A model generated the notes under the pieces. The model was not told the origin of the DNA. It did not search any database and saw only the letters and a program-made list of their open reading frames with translations. Positions 7,132 to 8,637 of a stretch of 8,637 nt of DNA are shown here, piece by piece. Origin of the DNA: Thermodesulfobacteriota bacterium (GTDB lineage: Bacteria; Desulfobacterota; Desulfobacteria; Desulfobacterales; RPRI01); the NCBI GenBank assembly GCA_030836965.1, contig JAUPLM010000364.1, positions 1-8,637 of the forward strand, read 5' to 3'. The position numbers and the translations under genes were made by a program. Positions within the stretch are counted from its first letter, which is position 1. Every line of letters begins with the position of its first letter.

Positions 7132-8426
7132 TGTCCGGTCCTTATCGTGTCAACAACCACCTTCATACCAGGCTCAATTCCCCCGCTGATTACTTCCGTC
7201 ATTATTCCGTCGCTCTCGCCGATTATCACAGGAACCTCGTTAAGATCCCCGTCCTTAAGAGCCCATACTATTGCTTTTTTCCTGTCGGCTTTTGTCTCCT
7301 TTTTCTGTTTTGTCTGTGGTCGTCTGGGTCTGGGAAAGAGTTTGCCAATAATGCTGCTGTTCCCGGATATTGTTTCATTATCTTTTGCCGGAGGAGTAAA
7401 ACGGAGGGCGGCATTCGGCAGCAGAACCGCGTTTTCAATTTTATTTACCACAATTCCTGCTGTGGCGGTCATTCCCGGCCTCAGGGATAAGTCTGAATTA
7501 TCGACATCCAGTATGGTTTCATACGTTACAACTCCGCTTACTATTTTTGATCCGTAGCGGACCTGAGTAATCTTAGCCGTAAAAACTCGGTCCGGATAAC
7601 CATCAACCGTAAATGTGGCCTTTTGATTCTTCTTTACCTTGTCGACATCGGCTTCATCAACATCAACACGGAGTTCCATCTTGGTAAGATCTTCGGCAAG
7701 TGTGAACAAAACAGGCGCCTGCAACGATGCCGCTACGGTCTGCCCGGGTTCAACGGAACGCTTCAGGACAACGCCCTTAATCGGTGAATAGATTACTGCT
7801 TTCGACAGATCGGTCTGGACAATCCTTAGGTTGGCTTCAGCCTGCGATACGGAAGCTCTCGCTGATGTTTCATCGGCCAATGAACGTTCTAGAGCCGCTT
7901 CCGCTGCTTCGATATCCTGCTGGGACGACAATTTACCGCCGCTCAATTCTCCAACCCTCTTCAGTCGTTCCAGTGAAGTACCAGCCTCCTTAACTGTCGC
8001 CTGTACCTGCCTCACCTTGGCTATTGCCGCTTCCAGCGAAGCTTTACTCTGCTGAACCTGGGCCTCAAGCCTTGAAGTATCGAGTCTTGCCAGAACCTGG
8101 CCGACTTTCACAAAATCGTTATAGTCCGCTTCGACCGTCCTTATGATCCCTGAAAGCTCAGAGCCGACTTCCACCTGATTGGTTGGCTGAAGCGTGCCGG
8201 TTGTAGCTACACTGACAATGAGCTCCCCGCGCTGTACGGTTTCAGTCTTATATTCCACCTTGTCGGCGCTGTCACCTGTTCCCAGTTTTATCGCCGCGAA
8301 TACTGCAACGATTGCTATTGACAACCAGACAATCCAGCGCATCAGGTGTTTGCCGCGGCCTGATTTTGAACCGATATTCAAGGTCCGGTTTATATCGGAA
8401 TTGTTTACTGTGTTCAAGCTGTTCAT
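7128..8426 (-). CDS. Periplasmic adaptor (membrane fusion protein) of a MacA-type efflux pump
   Basis: This 432-residue protein links the inner-membrane ABC permease to the outer-membrane factor. Residues 1-28 are cytoplasmic and polar, and about 29-47 form a single membrane anchor. The first lipoyl half-motif lies near 81-115 (VEVGSELSGIIRTV, then VKVGQVLARLD). Residues 116-208 form a long alpha-helical coiled-coil hairpin rich in Ala, Gln and Glu. The second lipoyl half is near 209-236 (IYSPIKGVV, VEPGQTV). A beta-barrel runs to about 322 with the characteristic LRPGMTATA, and a membrane-proximal domain follows. The last domain carries a strongly basic, proline-rich insertion at about 362-384. 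ATG 8424-8426 has AGGG 10 bases upstream. It follows the outer-membrane factor by 65 bases and overlaps the ATPase by four. HlyD/MacA family is certain; MacA-type is inferred from the ABC partner genes. Confidence 0.95.
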   Translation of the reverse strand: MNSLNTVNNSDINRTLNIGSKSGRGKHLMRWIVWLSIAIVAVFAAIKLGTGDSADKVEYKTETVQRGELIVSVATTGTLQPTNQVEVGSELSGIIRTVEADYNDFVKVGQVLARLDTSRLEAQVQQSKASLEAAIAKVRQVQATVKEAGTSLERLKRVGELSGGKLSSQQDIEAAEAALERSLADETSARASVSQAEANLRIVQTDLSKAVIYSPIKGVVLKRSVEPGQTVAASLQAPVLFTLAEDLTKMELRVDVDEADVDKVKKNQKATFTVDGYPDRVFTAKITQVRYGSKIVSGVVTYETILDVDNSDLSLRPGMTATAGIVVNKIENAVLLPNAALRFTPPAKDNETISGNSSIIGKLFPRPRRPQTKQKKETKADRKKAIVWALKDGDLNEVPVIIGESDGIMTEVISGGIEPGMKVVVDTIRTGQ

Positions 8427-8454
8427 ATTATCAAATCCCTATTTCCTCGTTGGA

Positions 8455-8486
8455 GGCTCCGCTCTGTTAGTAATTTATTTGGAGCC
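8455..8486. repeat. Short inverted repeat between outer-membrane factor and adaptor genes
   Basis: GGCTCC (8455-8460) and GGAGCC (8481-8486) are perfect inverted copies around a 20-base AT-rich loop. In the transcript they would form a small hairpin just ahead of the adaptor's ribosome binding region. No T-run follows, so it is not a clear terminator. It could tune adaptor translation or mRNA processing, or be chance. Confidence 0.25.
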
Positions 8487-8491
8487 GGACA

Positions 8492-8637
8492 CTATTTATC
8501 ATTCTCCGCATTGATATCTGCAGGAGCCAGAGAGGTCCAACCACCTCCAAGAGCTTTATAAAGTCGAATCAGGTTGGATATGATATTCCCTTCGCTCTGA
8601 ATCAACTGATCTTCAAATGCCAGAAGCGACCTTTGCG
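8492..8637 (-). CDS. Outer-membrane efflux factor (NodT/OprM/TolC family), C-terminal end only
   Basis: Only the last 47 residues are in the window; the rest lies beyond the right edge. The frame reads QRSLLAFEDQLIQSEGNII and then NLIRLYKALGGGW before a polar tail and a TAG stop at 8492-8494. The NLIRLYKALGGGW segment is the recognised end of NodT/OprM-type outer-membrane lipoproteins, where the last periplasmic helix is followed by a Leu-Gly-Gly-Gly-Trp turn. It would provide the trimeric outer-membrane channel of the pump formed with the next three genes. It is the first known gene of the operon, so the promoter must lie upstream, outside the window. The family is well supported in spite of the short piece. 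Whether it carries a lipoprotein signal cannot be seen. Confidence 0.85.
   Translation of the reverse strand, partial: QRSLLAFEDQLIQSEGNIISNLIRLYKALGGGWTSLAPADINAENDK

Noticed and set aside
5382..7557. Several plus-strand open frames of 90-209 codons across the efflux operon
   Set aside because: They are antisense shadows of the ATPase, permease and adaptor genes and show no family motifs.
1..8637. Defence system, CRISPR array, mobile element or prophage
   Set aside because: No repeat arrays, terminal inverted repeats, transposases, integrases or nuclease motifs are visible. The genes are metabolic and transport genes.

Overview
The window looks like ordinary chromosomal DNA of an anaerobic or facultative Gram-negative bacterium. 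The clues are an oxygen-sensitive class I (4Fe-4S) fumarase, a radical SAM enzyme, a nickel-pincer LarA-family racemase and a tripartite efflux pump that needs an outer membrane. By-eye base composition is moderate, about 45 % GC on the left and 53-60 % in blocks of the right half. I would guess a Desulfobacterota-like (former Deltaproteobacteria) genome, but that is weakly supported. I see no tRNA, rRNA, CRISPR array, transposase or integrase.

Left part (1-2758, minus strand): a radical SAM protein of unknown substrate is followed, after a 124-base gap, by a class I fumarate hydratase whose C-terminus runs off the left edge. The gap holds a TTGACA -35 box and a perfect 15-base palindrome, so the fumarase probably has its own regulated promoter.

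Middle (2759-5113, plus strand): a near-consensus sigma70 promoter in the divergent gap drives a LarA-family nickel-dependent 2-hydroxyacid racemase/epimerase with every key residue of the characterised enzyme in place. Next comes an NADP-type short-chain dehydrogenase with its own ribosome binding site. Fumarase produces L-malate and some LarA homologues racemise malate, so a shared role in C4 hydroxyacid metabolism is possible but unproven. The NPN cofactor genes larB, larC and larE are not in the window.

Right part (5192-8637, minus strand, convergent with the dehydrogenase): a MacAB-TolC-type operon read from right to left. It contains the end of an outer-membrane factor, a periplasmic adaptor, an ABC ATPase overlapping the adaptor by ATGA, and an FtsX/MacB-type permease. 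The permease is split by a one-base frame change at a G3A5 run. This is a sequencing error, a recent inactivating mutation or, less likely, programmed -1 frameshifting.

No clearly new system is visible. The points most worth checking are the permease frame break, the palindrome upstream of the fumarase with a degenerate copy upstream of larA, and the uncharacterised radical SAM protein.
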